A stretch of 64,000 nucleotides of DNA from Stutzerimonas stutzeri (GTDB taxonomy: Bacteria; Pseudomonadota; Gammaproteobacteria; Pseudomonadales; Pseudomonadaceae): assembly GCA_002345575.1 (NCBI GenBank), contig DDVX01000017.1, positions 124,001-188,000 of the forward strand, read 5' to 3'. The translations under genes and the position numbers were made by a program. How positions within the stretch are numbered: position 1 is the stretch's first letter; each line of letters starts with the position of its first letter. The notes under the pieces are model-generated. The model saw only the letters and a program-made list of their open reading frames with translations. It searched no databases and had not been told where the DNA came from. This document shows positions 16,945 to 24,576 of the stretch, piece after piece.

Positions 16945-17184
16945 TCAGCCGCGTGCGAGCCAATCGTTGCGGCTGAAGAATTTCATGGTCACGGCATGAA
17001 TGCTGCCGTCAGCGATCCATGGATTGAGATGGGCATAAATCTGTTGTTGACGCTTGACCGGGCTAAGACCGGCCAGCTCGTCACTGATCACGTTCAGCTG
17101 GAAGTTGCAGCCTTCGCCTTCGACTTCCACCTGGGCATTCGGAAGTTTCTCTTCCAGGAAACGCTTAACTTCTACAGCCTGCAT
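16945..17184 (-). CDS. ibaG: IbaG, BolA-family protein
   Basis: A 79-residue BolA-like protein, MQAVEVKRFLEEKLPNAQVE at the start, with the conserved KRQQQIYAHL segment and a C-terminal histidine in IHAVTMKFFS. Such proteins pair with monothiol glutaredoxins in iron-sulfur handling; IbaG is linked to acid and envelope stress. The ATG at 17184 is preferred to a TTG two codons upstream. It sits 91 bases before murA, the usual pairing in gammaproteobacteria. Confidence 0.9.
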   Translation of the reverse strand: MQAVEVKRFLEEKLPNAQVEVEGEGCNFQLNVISDELAGLSPVKRQQQIYAHLNPWIADGSIHAVTMKFFSRNDWLARG

Positions 17185-17227
17185 GTTCAACCTCGATCAG
17201 CGCCGGATGCGCACAGCCGGACATCAT

Positions 17228-17262
17228 ACAAAAAAGGCCGAAGCCTGCGAACCCCAAGCCTT
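17228..17262 (-). terminator. Terminator after the mla/psiE-like operon
   Basis: Read on the minus strand, AGGC-TTCG-GCCT is followed by a run of six T, and a longer alternative AAGGC...GCCTT stem overlaps it. It lies just past the PsiE-like stop at 17274, separating that operon from ibaG. Confidence 0.6.
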
Positions 17263-17273
17263 AGGAAGGACCC

Positions 17274-17759
17274 TTACTCGAGTGTCTCGGCTTCATTGTC
17301 CCGCGGTAGCCGGTGGCGGCTTTCGGCAGACACCGCCGGGAAGCGCGAGGACGCATATCGAACCACCAGAATAGCCACGGCCAGCAACAGGATGGCACCA
17401 GAAATATAGACCACCCCCATGTCCGGGCGGTGGTGATGCGACACATCGGAAATCAACAGACGGGTCAGCGCCGTAATTGCCACATAGATAAGAAAGCGCA
17501 CCGGCATGTGGTTGGTCTTGAAGTAGATCCCGACCATCGCACCCAGCTCGAGGTAGATGAACAGCAGCAGGATATCGTCGACCGTGATGCTGCCCTTCTC
17601 GACCATGCCGAGAAATGCCATCAACCCCGCCCATGCCGTGACCGCGCCGATGGCGAATAACGACAGGTAATGGAAGGTTTCAACAAACAGATTACCCAGT
17701 GACTCTGCCACTGTATGGACCTTGAGTCGCATTGTTTCCGCACGGCGCAGCGGCATCAA
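17274..17759 (-). CDS. PsiE-like inner-membrane protein
   Basis: A 161-residue protein with about four hydrophobic helices: LSLFAIGAVTAWAGLMAFLG, DILLLFIYLELGAMVGIYF, HMPVRFLIYVAITALTRLLI and VVYISGAILLLAVAILVV. The ELGAMVGIYFK and HMPVRFLIYVAITAL motifs fit the phosphate-starvation-inducible PsiE family, whose function is unknown. It overlaps the end of mlaB by four bases (ATGA), so it is translationally coupled to the Mla phospholipid-transport operon. This placement suggests, but does not show, an envelope-lipid role. Confidence 0.8.
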   Translation of the reverse strand: MMPLRRAETMRLKVHTVAESLGNLFVETFHYLSLFAIGAVTAWAGLMAFLGMVEKGSITVDDILLLFIYLELGAMVGIYFKTNHMPVRFLIYVAITALTRLLISDVSHHHRPDMGVVYISGAILLLAVAILVVRYASSRFPAVSAESRHRLPRDNEAETLE

Positions 17760-18097
17760 AGCACTCCCTGTACGTCTTTCCCGAGGGAAGCATCTGTTGT
17801 CGACAGAACCTCCAGCAAGCCGGATACCGAGGCAATTTCGCGCATATCATCGGGCAAACCGGTGATGGCTACTTCTCGCCCTAGCGCCATGGCGTCACGC
17901 GTAAAGGCCAGCAGCAGGGAAAGGCCGACACTGCTGGATTTCTCTACCGCCGAACAATCGACCCGCAAAGTCCCGCTTTTCTCGGCACGGATCAGCGCCT
18001 GACCTTGCCGACGCAAGGCCGGACCGGACTGATAGTCGAGCACGCCTGAAAGCCGCAGCACCCCATCGGCACTACGCTCAATGCGCCCCTCAGTCAT
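17756..18097 (-). CDS. mlaB: MlaB, STAS-domain subunit of the Mla transporter
   Basis: About 113 residues, a single STAS domain: GVLRLSGVLDYQSGPALRRQ, then LRVDCSAVEKSSSVGLSLLL, the strand-helix pattern of MlaB. It stabilises the MlaF ATPase dimer in MlaFEDB. I chose the ATG at 18097, overlapping the mlaC stop by eight bases; the frame is open 22 codons further up inside mlaC, but those residues (Pro/Arg/Ser-rich) are not STAS-like. Confidence 0.88.
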   Translation of the reverse strand: MTEGRIERSADGVLRLSGVLDYQSGPALRRQGQALIRAEKSGTLRVDCSAVEKSSSVGLSLLLAFTRDAMALGREVAITGLPDDMREIASVSGLLEVLSTTDASLGKDVQGVL

Positions 18098-18752
18098 CGC
18101 CGGCCGCCTGCTGCCCGGCCTCGGTGTCCTTGGCCCGTGCGACGACTTCGCCCCAGCCATCAATGGTCTTGTCCAAATCGCCGTTGTTCTTCTGCATCGT
18201 ATCGGCGAACTGATCGCGGAACAGCTTGCCGATGTTGATGCCGTTGATGATCACATTGCGCACTCGCCACTCACCACTGTGATTGACCATGGTGTAGGAC
18301 ACCGGATAAATCTCGCCCTGCCGACCGGTCACTTCCATACCGACGCTGGTGCGCTCGGGATCCTGCCTGCCGCTGGCCGGCAGCACGCGGATCTGTTGGT
18401 TGTTGTACTCCAGCAGAGCGTTGCCGTAGAACTGCATGAGGCTGCGCTTGAAGTTGTCCTGAAAGCGGCTCATCTGCTCGGCGCTGGCACTGCGCGAATA
18501 CTTAACGGTCATGATGCTGCGGGAAATACCCTCGGCATCAACTACAGGACCGAGGATGTCGTTAAGCGATGCGTAGAAGGCATTTGGGTCCTGGCGATAC
18601 TGCTCCTTGTTGGCCTTGAGATCGGCCAGCAGTTCGTCAGTGGTCTTTTGAATCACCTCATGAGCAGTCGGAGCGGCCAGGGCCAGCATGGGCAACGTCA
18701 GCAGCACCAACAGGCCGCGACGCAAGGCAGTCATCATATTCAGGCTTCTCAT
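18090..18752 (-). CDS. mlaC: MlaC, periplasmic phospholipid carrier
   Basis: A 220-residue secreted protein. The N-terminus is a Sec signal (RRGLLVLLTLPMLALAAP), and the mature part has the MlaC/Ttg2D pattern: DPNAFYASLNDILGPVVD, then FKRSLMQFYGNALLEYNNQ and WRVRNVIINGINIGKLFRDQ. It shuttles phospholipid between the outer-membrane MlaA complex and the inner-membrane MlaFEDB. Its start may lie five or six codons downstream (MMTALRRG). It lies 13 bases after mlaD. Confidence 0.93.
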   Translation of the reverse strand: MRSLNMMTALRRGLLVLLTLPMLALAAPTAHEVIQKTTDELLADLKANKEQYRQDPNAFYASLNDILGPVVDAEGISRSIMTVKYSRSASAEQMSRFQDNFKRSLMQFYGNALLEYNNQQIRVLPASGRQDPERTSVGMEVTGRQGEIYPVSYTMVNHSGEWRVRNVIINGINIGKLFRDQFADTMQKNNGDLDKTIDGWGEVVARAKDTEAGQQAAGDD

Positions 18753-18765
18753 TTAATTCAGGCCC

Positions 18766-19224
18766 TCACTCTTTATTTACCGAATTGAGCAAAAATTTGC
18801 CGATCAGATCTTCCAGCACCAGGGAAGACTGCGTATCGCGAATCGTATCGCCATCACCGAGGGTTTCTTCCTCGCCGCCCACGCTGACACCGATATACTT
18901 CTCACCCAGCAGGCCGGCCGTGAGGATCGAGGCCGTGGAATCTAACGGCAGAATATCGACATCCTGCTGGATCTCCAGGGTGACGCGACCGGTGTAGCTT
19001 TCCCGATCAAGGTCAATGGCCGTCACCTTGCCAATAGTCACACCCGCCATCGTCACCTTGGATCTGACCGTAAGGCCGGCAATATTGTCGAAATAGGCGT
19101 AAAGCTTGTAGGTATCAGCATTGTTCACGCTCAGCCCGCTGACACGCAACGACAGCAATAGCAAGGCCAGCACGCCCGCCAGGAGGAACAGGCCAACACC
19201 AATTTCCAGGGTGCGGATACGCAT
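18766..19224 (-). CDS. mlaD: MlaD, MCE-domain protein
   Basis: A 152-residue inner-membrane protein: one transmembrane helix (about 8-26, VGLFLLAGVLALLLLSLRV), then an MCE domain (YKLYAYFDNIAGLTVRSKVT; VTIGKVTAIDLDR; LGEKYIGVSVGGEEE). It forms the hexameric periplasmic ring on MlaFEB. The start codon overlaps the last base of the mlaE stop, showing tight coupling. Confidence 0.94.
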   Translation of the reverse strand: MRIRTLEIGVGLFLLAGVLALLLLSLRVSGLSVNNADTYKLYAYFDNIAGLTVRSKVTMAGVTIGKVTAIDLDRESYTGRVTLEIQQDVDILPLDSTASILTAGLLGEKYIGVSVGGEEETLGDGDTIRDTQSSLVLEDLIGKFLLNSVNKE

Positions 19225-20021
19225 CAGAAATCTCCAAACATCAAGGCGGTCAGAATAAAGTCGAGGCCGAGTACCGCCAGGGAGGCGTAGACCACGGTTC
19301 GTGTAGTGGCGCGGCTGATCCCTTCGGAAGTCGGCTCGCAGTCGTAACCCTGGAACACCGCGATCCAGGTGACGACAACGGCAAACACCAAGCTCTTGAT
19401 CACGCCATTGAGCACGTCGCCAGTGAAGCTGACGCTGTTCTGCATGTTGGCCCAGAACGAACCTTCATAAACGCCCAGCCATTCCACCGCCACCATGGCG
19501 CCGCCCCAGATGCCCACTACGTTAAAGATCACAGTCAGCAGCGGCAACGAAATGAAACCGGCCCAAAGCCGCGGCGCGATGATGTACTTGAGCGGATCGA
19601 CACCGATCATTTCCAGGCTGGACAACTGTTCGGTGGACTTCATGTTGCCGATCTCTGCAGCCAGTGCAGAACCTGCGCGCCCAGCGAACAGCAGCGCCGT
19701 CACCACCGGCCCCAACTCGCGCAGCAGTGTCAGCGCAACCATCTGCCCCACTGCCTGCTCGGAGCCATAGCTGCTGAGAATGCTGTAGCCCTGCAGCGCC
19801 AGCACCATGCCGATGAAGATGCCTGATACCACCACGATCGCCAGTGACAGCACGCCAACTGAGTAAAGCTGCCTGATCAGCAGGGCAAAGCGATTGTCTA
19901 GTCCGCTACGGCCAAAAATCGTATGAAAAAGGAACAGTGTCGCGCGCCCCTGTGCAGCGACGACATTCATGCCGGCCTCGCCGACCCTGCGGACTCGCTC
20001 GACAAGAGATAACTTACGCAT
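19224..20021 (-). CDS. mlaE: MlaE, Mla transporter permease
   Basis: A 265-residue permease with about five or six hydrophobic helices, starting MRKLSLVERVRRVGEAGMNV. Conserved MlaE segments are present: ALTLLRELGPVVTALLFAGR, then GSALAAEIGNMKSTEQLSSL with EMIGVDPLKYIIAPR. It forms the lipid path with MlaF, MlaD and MlaB. The ATG at 20021 overlaps the mlaF end by eight bases; the much longer open frame upstream lies inside mlaF and is not coding. Confidence 0.94.
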   Translation of the reverse strand: MRKLSLVERVRRVGEAGMNVVAAQGRATLFLFHTIFGRSGLDNRFALLIRQLYSVGVLSLAIVVVSGIFIGMVLALQGYSILSSYGSEQAVGQMVALTLLRELGPVVTALLFAGRAGSALAAEIGNMKSTEQLSSLEMIGVDPLKYIIAPRLWAGFISLPLLTVIFNVVGIWGGAMVAVEWLGVYEGSFWANMQNSVSFTGDVLNGVIKSLVFAVVVTWIAVFQGYDCEPTSEGISRATTRTVVYASLAVLGLDFILTALMFGDF

Positions 20022-20829
20022 CGGGGCCTCGCAACAGATCCTCGGCATAGGCCGGCGCAGGGAAATGGAAAGGCACCGGGCCGTCCGCAGCGCCCCGCAT
20101 GAACTGCTGGATTCGCGGATTGGAAGAATCCCGCAGCTCGGCCGGCGTGCCCTGCCCCAGAACCTGCCCGTCACCGACCACATAAATGTAGTCGGCAATG
20201 CTGGAGGTTTCGGCCAGATCATGGGACACCACGATACTGGTAATCCCCAAGGCATCGTTGAGCAGCCGGATAAGTTTCACCAGAACGCCCATGGCGATAG
20301 GGTCCTGGCCGGCAAAAGGCTCGTCGTACATGAGAATTTGCGGGTCTAGCGCGATCGCCCGCGCCAGGGCCACGCGCCGCTTCATGCCACCGGACAGCTC
20401 GTCGGGCATCAGCTCGACGGCACCACGCAGCCCCACGGCTTGCAGCTTCATGAGAACGATGTCCCGGATCATTTCTTCGGGAAGCTTGGTATGAACGCGC
20501 AGCGGGAAGGCGACGTTCTCGAACACATCGAGGTCGGTGAACAGCGCGCCGCTCTGAAAAAGCACCCCCATCTGCTTGCGCATATCGAACAGCTCACGCC
20601 GCGACAGGGTCGGCAGATTCGTGCCTGCCACCCAGACTTCGCCGCTGGCTGGCTTGAGCTGGGCGGCGATCAGGCGCAGCAAAGTCGTCTTGCCACAGCC
20701 GGACGGCCCCATGATGGCCGTCACCTTGCCTCGCGGAATGGCGATATCGACATTATTGAAAATGCTCCGCTCGCCGCGCTTGAAGGTCAGATTCTTCAGC
20801 TCGACAGCGTAGGCGCTGGCAACGCTCAT
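20014..20829 (-). CDS. mlaF: MlaF, Mla transporter ATPase
   Basis: A 271-residue ABC ATPase that powers phospholipid transport. Walker A GPSGCGKT is at 41-48, the signature LSGGMKRRVALARA, Walker B ILMYDEPFAGQDP and switch histidine VSHDLAE. It is the first gene of the mlaFEDCB operon, transcribed from the 249-base region shared with kdsD. Confidence 0.95.
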   Translation of the reverse strand: MSVASAYAVELKNLTFKRGERSIFNNVDIAIPRGKVTAIMGPSGCGKTTLLRLIAAQLKPASGEVWVAGTNLPTLSRRELFDMRKQMGVLFQSGALFTDLDVFENVAFPLRVHTKLPEEMIRDIVLMKLQAVGLRGAVELMPDELSGGMKRRVALARAIALDPQILMYDEPFAGQDPIAMGVLVKLIRLLNDALGITSIVVSHDLAETSSIADYIYVVGDGQVLGQGTPAELRDSSNPRIQQFMRGAADGPVPFHFPAPAYAEDLLRGPDA

Positions 20830-20910
20830 GGGTTCTCCTTGGATACAGCCTGCGTTTTAGACGCTCCCCGAGCTCTCAGGGATACTTCGCTGGGCTGCTT
20901 TCGGCGGCGC

Positions 20911-20939
20911 ACTATAGCACCGCGCAAAAGGGCCCCCAA
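20911..20939 (-). promoter_or_regulatory. Probable sigma-70 promoter of the mla operon
   Basis: On the minus strand TTGGGG (20934-20939) and TATAGT (20911-20916) are spaced by 17 bases, 82 bases before the mlaF ATG. Fits the consensus moderately well. Confidence 0.5.
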
Positions 20940-21041
20940 GCCACCTACTGTATCGGCACGTGAGCGGCGCACTTGCGCAGGGCCGGATTGGAAGGCGCAA
21001 TCAGTCACAGCTTTTTCGATGAGTAACGTACGCTTTGTCGT

Positions 21042-21047
21042 TATAAT
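21042..21047 (+). promoter_or_regulatory. -10 box of probable kdsD promoter
   Basis: A perfect TATAAT lies 32 bases before the kdsD ATG. The -35 region (about 21019-21024) has no clear consensus, so an activator or an extended element may help. Confidence 0.45.
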
Positions 21048-21078
21048 CTCGCGTTTTCATTCAGGCGAAGATGTGACC

Positions 21079-22053
21079 ATGAGCCAGAGCAGCCAGCTGA
21101 TCGAAACCGCCCGACGCACTATCAGTATGGAAATCGAAGCGGTCGAGCAACTGAAGGTGCGCATCGACGAGCAGTTCGTCAGGGCTTGCGAGCTCATTCT
21201 CCAGTGCAAGGGCCGCGTGGTCGTGGTCGGCATGGGCAAGTCCGGCCACGTCGGCCGCAAAATCGCCGCCACCCTGGCCAGCACCGGCACGCCGGCGTTC
21301 TTCGTGCATCCCGCCGAAGCCAGCCATGGCGATATGGGCATGATCACTCAGGATGACGTCGTGCTCGCCCTGTCCAACTCCGGCACCACCAACGAAATCG
21401 TGACCCTGCTACCGCTGATCAAGCGCCTGGGGATCACCTTGGTCAGCATGACCGGCAACCCTCAATCGCTGCTTGCCCGCGCAGCGGCGGTTAATCTCGA
21501 TGCCAGCGTCAGCACCGAGGCCTGCCCACTAAACCTCGCCCCGACCTCCTCCACTACGGCCAGCCTGGTGCTGGGTGATGCACTGGCCATCTCCCTGCTC
21601 GAAGCTCGCGGCTTCACTGCCGAGGATTTTGCCTTCTCCCACCCTGGCGGGGCGCTGGGCCGACGCCTACTGCTCAAGGTCGACAACGTGATGCACTCCG
21701 GCGACAGTCTGCCACAGGTCAGGAACGGCACTTCTCTGCGCGACGCGCTGCTGGAGATGACCCGCAAGGGGCTAGGCATGACTGTCGTGCTCGCGGACGA
21801 TGACAGCCTGGCCGGTATCTTCACCGACGGCGATCTTCGCCGCACTCTGGACAAGGGCATCGACGTGCGTCAGGCCACCATTGATGAAGTGATGACCCGG
21901 GGCGGCAAGACCGCCAGTGCCGAGATGCTCGCCGCCGAGGCGCTGAAGATCATGGAAGACAACAAAATCAACTCGCTAGTCGTGGTGGACGCCAACCGCC
22001 GTCCGGTCGGCGCCCTCAACATGCACGACCTGCTGCGTGCGGGAGTGATGTAA
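21079..22053 (+). CDS. kdsD: KdsD, D-arabinose 5-phosphate isomerase
   Basis: A 324-residue enzyme converting ribulose 5-phosphate to arabinose 5-phosphate, the entry to Kdo and LPS core. An SIS domain (about 40-180; GMGKSGHVGRKIAATLASTG, HPAEASHGD, SNSGTTNEIV) is followed by two CBS domains (about 205-320; VMHSG, IFTDGDLRRTLD). I chose the ATG at 21079 because the homologous protein starts there; the open frame runs upstream through non-coding sequence. Its stop shares a base with the kdsC start. Confidence 0.95.
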   Translation: MSQSSQLIETARRTISMEIEAVEQLKVRIDEQFVRACELILQCKGRVVVVGMGKSGHVGRKIAATLASTGTPAFFVHPAEASHGDMGMITQDDVVLALSNSGTTNEIVTLLPLIKRLGITLVSMTGNPQSLLARAAAVNLDASVSTEACPLNLAPTSSTTASLVLGDALAISLLEARGFTAEDFAFSHPGGALGRRLLLKVDNVMHSGDSLPQVRNGTSLRDALLEMTRKGLGMTVVLADDDSLAGIFTDGDLRRTLDKGIDVRQATIDEVMTRGGKTASAEMLAAEALKIMEDNKINSLVVVDANRRPVGALNMHDLLRAGVM

Positions 22054-22574
22054 TGAACGAGCTAATGCGACGCGCCCGTGATATCCGGCTGGCCATCTTC
22101 GATGTGGACGGTGTGCTGACCGACGGCAAGCTGTACTTCCTGGTCGACGGCAGTGAATTCAAGACCTTCAATACCTTGGACGGCCACGGCATCAAGATGC
22201 TGATCAACTCCGGTGTGCGCACCGCAATCATCAGCGGCCGCAAGACCCCGGTGGTCGAGCGCCGAGCGCAGAACCTGGGCATCCAGCACCTCTACCAGGG
22301 CCGCGAAGACAAGCTGGTAGTGCTCGATGAACTGCTCGCTGAGCTGGGCCTCGACTACTCTGAAGTAGCTTACCTCGGCGACGACCTGCCAGACCTGCCG
22401 GTGATTCGCCGGGTCGGTTTGGGCATGGCCGTGGCCAGCGCCGACGCTTTCGTACGCCAGCACGCCCACGGCGTCACCAGCGCTCGCGGTGGTGAAGGTG
22501 CGGCGCGTGAGTTTTGCGAATTGATCATGCGCGCCCAGGGCACTCTCGAAGCCGCCCAATCGGCCTATCTCTAG
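22053..22574 (+). CDS. kdsC: KdsC, Kdo 8-phosphate phosphatase
   Basis: A 173-residue HAD-family phosphatase with catalytic D17 and D19 in FDVDGVLTDG, then IISGRKTPVVERRA and GDDLPDLPVI. It releases phosphate from Kdo 8-phosphate, the step after KdsA (not in this window). It overlaps kdsD by one base and is followed eight bases later by lptC. Confidence 0.95.
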   Translation: MNELMRRARDIRLAIFDVDGVLTDGKLYFLVDGSEFKTFNTLDGHGIKMLINSGVRTAIISGRKTPVVERRAQNLGIQHLYQGREDKLVVLDELLAELGLDYSEVAYLGDDLPDLPVIRRVGLGMAVASADAFVRQHAHGVTSARGGEGAAREFCELIMRAQGTLEAAQSAYL

Positions 22575-22582
22575 AGGTTTCG

Positions 22583-23155
22583 ATGCTGAGCAAGATCCGT
22601 CTACCCGCCATCCTGCTGCTGATCGCGCTGTTATTGGCTGCGGCCGGCTACTGGAACATTCGCCCGGAAAGCTTCATGCAACAACCGCGCACGACCTCGA
22701 CTGAGGAGTCGCCGATCGACTTCTACGTGATCAACCCGCGCACCGTGCAATACCAGCCGGACGGCAAGCGCAACTACGAGTTGGCTGCCGAAAAAATGGA
22801 GCACATCAAGGCCAGCGATATCAGCCTGCTGACCCGCCCCGACCTGCGCTCCTACCGCGGCACCGAGCTGCCTTGGCACATTACCAGCGAGCGCGGCGAA
22901 GTCGGCCCTCAAGGCGAGGAAGTCGAGCTGATTGACAACGTGCGGATCGAACGCACCGATACCAAAGGCCGCCCGACCATCATCACCACCACGCGGATGA
23001 CGGTATTGCCCGAGAAGGATTATGCCGAGACCCGACAACCCGTTAGAATCGTCGCCGCGAACGGCGTGACAACTGCCACGGGCATGAAAGCGTACCTGAA
23101 TGAAGGCAGGATGCTCCTGCTATCCAACGTAAGAGGCCAGCATGAGCTGCGTTAA
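22583..23155 (+). CDS. lptC: LptC, inner-membrane LPS transport protein
   Basis: A 190-residue bitopic protein: one N-terminal helix (IRLPAILLLIALLLAAAGYW) and a periplasmic beta-jellyroll. Typical features are the IDFYVINPRTVQY strand and DNVRIERTDTKG. It takes LPS from LptBFG and passes it to LptA. The ATG at 22583 is eight bases after kdsC and has an AGAGG ribosome site; its end overlaps lptA by 14 bases. Confidence 0.93.
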   Translation: MLSKIRLPAILLLIALLLAAAGYWNIRPESFMQQPRTTSTEESPIDFYVINPRTVQYQPDGKRNYELAAEKMEHIKASDISLLTRPDLRSYRGTELPWHITSERGEVGPQGEEVELIDNVRIERTDTKGRPTIITTTRMTVLPEKDYAETRQPVRIVAANGVTTATGMKAYLNEGRMLLLSNVRGQHELR

Positions 23156-23705
23156 GACTCTCCCATTTCTGCTCGGTTTGAGCATTTTTCTGCTCGGTAG
23201 CAACGCCCACGCTCTTCCTGAAGATCGCAACCAGCCGATCCGTATCCAGGCAGACACCGCCGAGCTGGACGACCGCCAAGGCGTTGCGGTGTATCGCGGC
23301 GACGTAGTGATCACCCAGGGCACGATGAAGATCACCGGCGATACGGTGACAATTACCCAGGACGGCAACGGCGATGTCGAGGTCTTCACCTCCATCGGCA
23401 AGCCTGCCTACTACGAACAGAAGCCGGCGGTGGACAAGGAAATCGTCAAGGCGTACGGCCTGACCATCCAGTATTTTGCGGCCAACGAACGCATCATCCT
23501 GATCGACCAGGCCAAGGTCATCCAGGAAGGCAATACCTTCGAGGGCGAGAAAATCGTCTACGACACCCAGCGCCAGATCGTCAACGCCGGTCGCGCTACC
23601 AACGTCGACGTGACCAGCCCGCGCCCACGTGTGGACATGGTTATCCAGCCGCGCAAGAAAGAAGGCTCCGCTACGGAAACACCAGCTGCGGAGCAGAGTG
23701 AGTAA
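23142..23705 (+). CDS. lptA: LptA, periplasmic LPS bridge protein
   Basis: A 187-residue secreted protein. Sec signal (about 1-24, ending NAHA), then the OstA-type beta-jellyroll: IQADTAELDDRQGVAVYRGD and VTITQDGNGDVEVFTSIGKP. The C-terminus is a flexible Lys/Glu-rich tail. It polymerises between LptC and LptD to carry LPS across the periplasm. The stop overlaps the lptB start by one base. Confidence 0.94.
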   Translation: MSCVKTLPFLLGLSIFLLGSNAHALPEDRNQPIRIQADTAELDDRQGVAVYRGDVVITQGTMKITGDTVTITQDGNGDVEVFTSIGKPAYYEQKPAVDKEIVKAYGLTIQYFAANERIILIDQAKVIQEGNTFEGEKIVYDTQRQIVNAGRATNVDVTSPRPRVDMVIQPRKKEGSATETPAAEQSE

Positions 23706-24430
23706 TGGCAACCCTTAAGGCCCAGCATCTGGCCAAAAGCTACAAGAGCCGTCAGGTTGTGCGCGACGTCAGCCTGTCCATCGAAAGCGGGCAGATCGTC
23801 GGACTGCTGGGCCCAAACGGTGCCGGCAAGACCACTTGCTTCTACATGATCGTCGGACTGGTGAAAGCCGATCAGGGTCGCGTGCTGATCGACGATCAGG
23901 ATGTCACCCACCTGCCGATGCACGGCCGCGCACGAGTTGGCATCGGCTACCTGCCACAGGAAGCCTCGATCTTCCGCAAGTTGTCGGTGTCCGACAACAT
24001 CATGGCGATCCTTGAAACCCGCAAGGACCTGGACCGCAGTGGCCGCCAGCAGGCTCTCGAAGGCCTGCTGCAGGAGTTCCATATCAACCACATTCGCGAC
24101 AGCCTCGGCATGAGCCTGTCCGGCGGTGAGCGGCGACGTGTAGAGATCGCTCGCGCATTGGCCACAGCACCCAAATTCATCTTGCTGGACGAACCATTCG
24201 CCGGGGTCGACCCGATCTCGGTCGGCGACATCAAGCAGATCATCTATCACCTGAAGTCCAAGGGCATCGGTGTTCTGATCACTGATCACAACGTGCGTGA
24301 GACCTTGGACATCTGCGAAACCGCCTACATCGTCAACGACGGTCAGCTGATTGCCGAAGGCGACGCACAGACCATTCTCGACAACCAGCTGGTGAAGGAA
24401 GTGTATCTAGGCCACGAGTTCCGCCTATAG
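23705..24430 (+). CDS. lptB: LptB, LPS export ATPase
   Basis: A 241-residue ABC ATPase that powers LPS extraction with LptFG (not in this window). Walker A GPNGAGKTT 36-44, Q-loop YLPQEASIFRKL, signature LSGGERRRVEIARA, Walker B ILLDEPFAGVDP and switch histidine ITDHNVRETLD. It is the last gene of the kdsD-lptB run and lies 146 bases before rpoN. Confidence 0.96.
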   Translation: MATLKAQHLAKSYKSRQVVRDVSLSIESGQIVGLLGPNGAGKTTCFYMIVGLVKADQGRVLIDDQDVTHLPMHGRARVGIGYLPQEASIFRKLSVSDNIMAILETRKDLDRSGRQQALEGLLQEFHINHIRDSLGMSLSGGERRRVEIARALATAPKFILLDEPFAGVDPISVGDIKQIIYHLKSKGIGVLITDHNVRETLDICETAYIVNDGQLIAEGDAQTILDNQLVKEVYLGHEFRL

Positions 24431-24488
24431 GCCGAACTTACACTCGACAGAAAAAATCAGGACTAGCCAACCGCTTCCTCTTCAGGCA

Positions 24489-24494
24489 TATAAT
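24489..24494 (+). promoter_or_regulatory. -10 box of possible rpoN promoter
   Basis: TATAAT at 24489-24494 lies 83 bases before the rpoN ATG. No good -35 is seen at 17 bases, so confidence is moderate. Confidence 0.4.
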
Positions 24495-24503
24495 TTGCTT
24501 AAA

Positions 24504-24551
24504 CCGGCGCAGCAGCGCCAGTGAAGTCGGAAACAGGCGCAGTTGCGCCGG
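24504..24551 (+). promoter_or_regulatory. Structured rpoN leader with alternative stems
   Basis: Two local hairpins, GGCGC-AGCA-GCGCC (24506-24519) and GGCGC-AGTT-GCGCC (24536-24549), compete with one long-range stem, CCGGCGCA (24504-24511) with TGCGCCGG (24544-24551). The element ends 25 bases before the rpoN ATG. Confidence 0.5.
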
Positions 24552-24576
24552 CAAATAAGGTTCGAAGTCCTCTGCA

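Noticed and set aside
15663..16976. Plus-strand open frame of 437 codons opposite murA
   Set aside because: Antisense shadow; composition rich in His/Gln/Asp/Ala and no domain recognised, whereas murA on the minus strand is complete.
20440..21078. Open frame extending kdsD by more than 200 codons upstream
   Set aside because: It runs antisense to mlaF and through the divergent promoter region; the homologous KdsD starts at the ATG at 21079, and a -10 box lies just before it.
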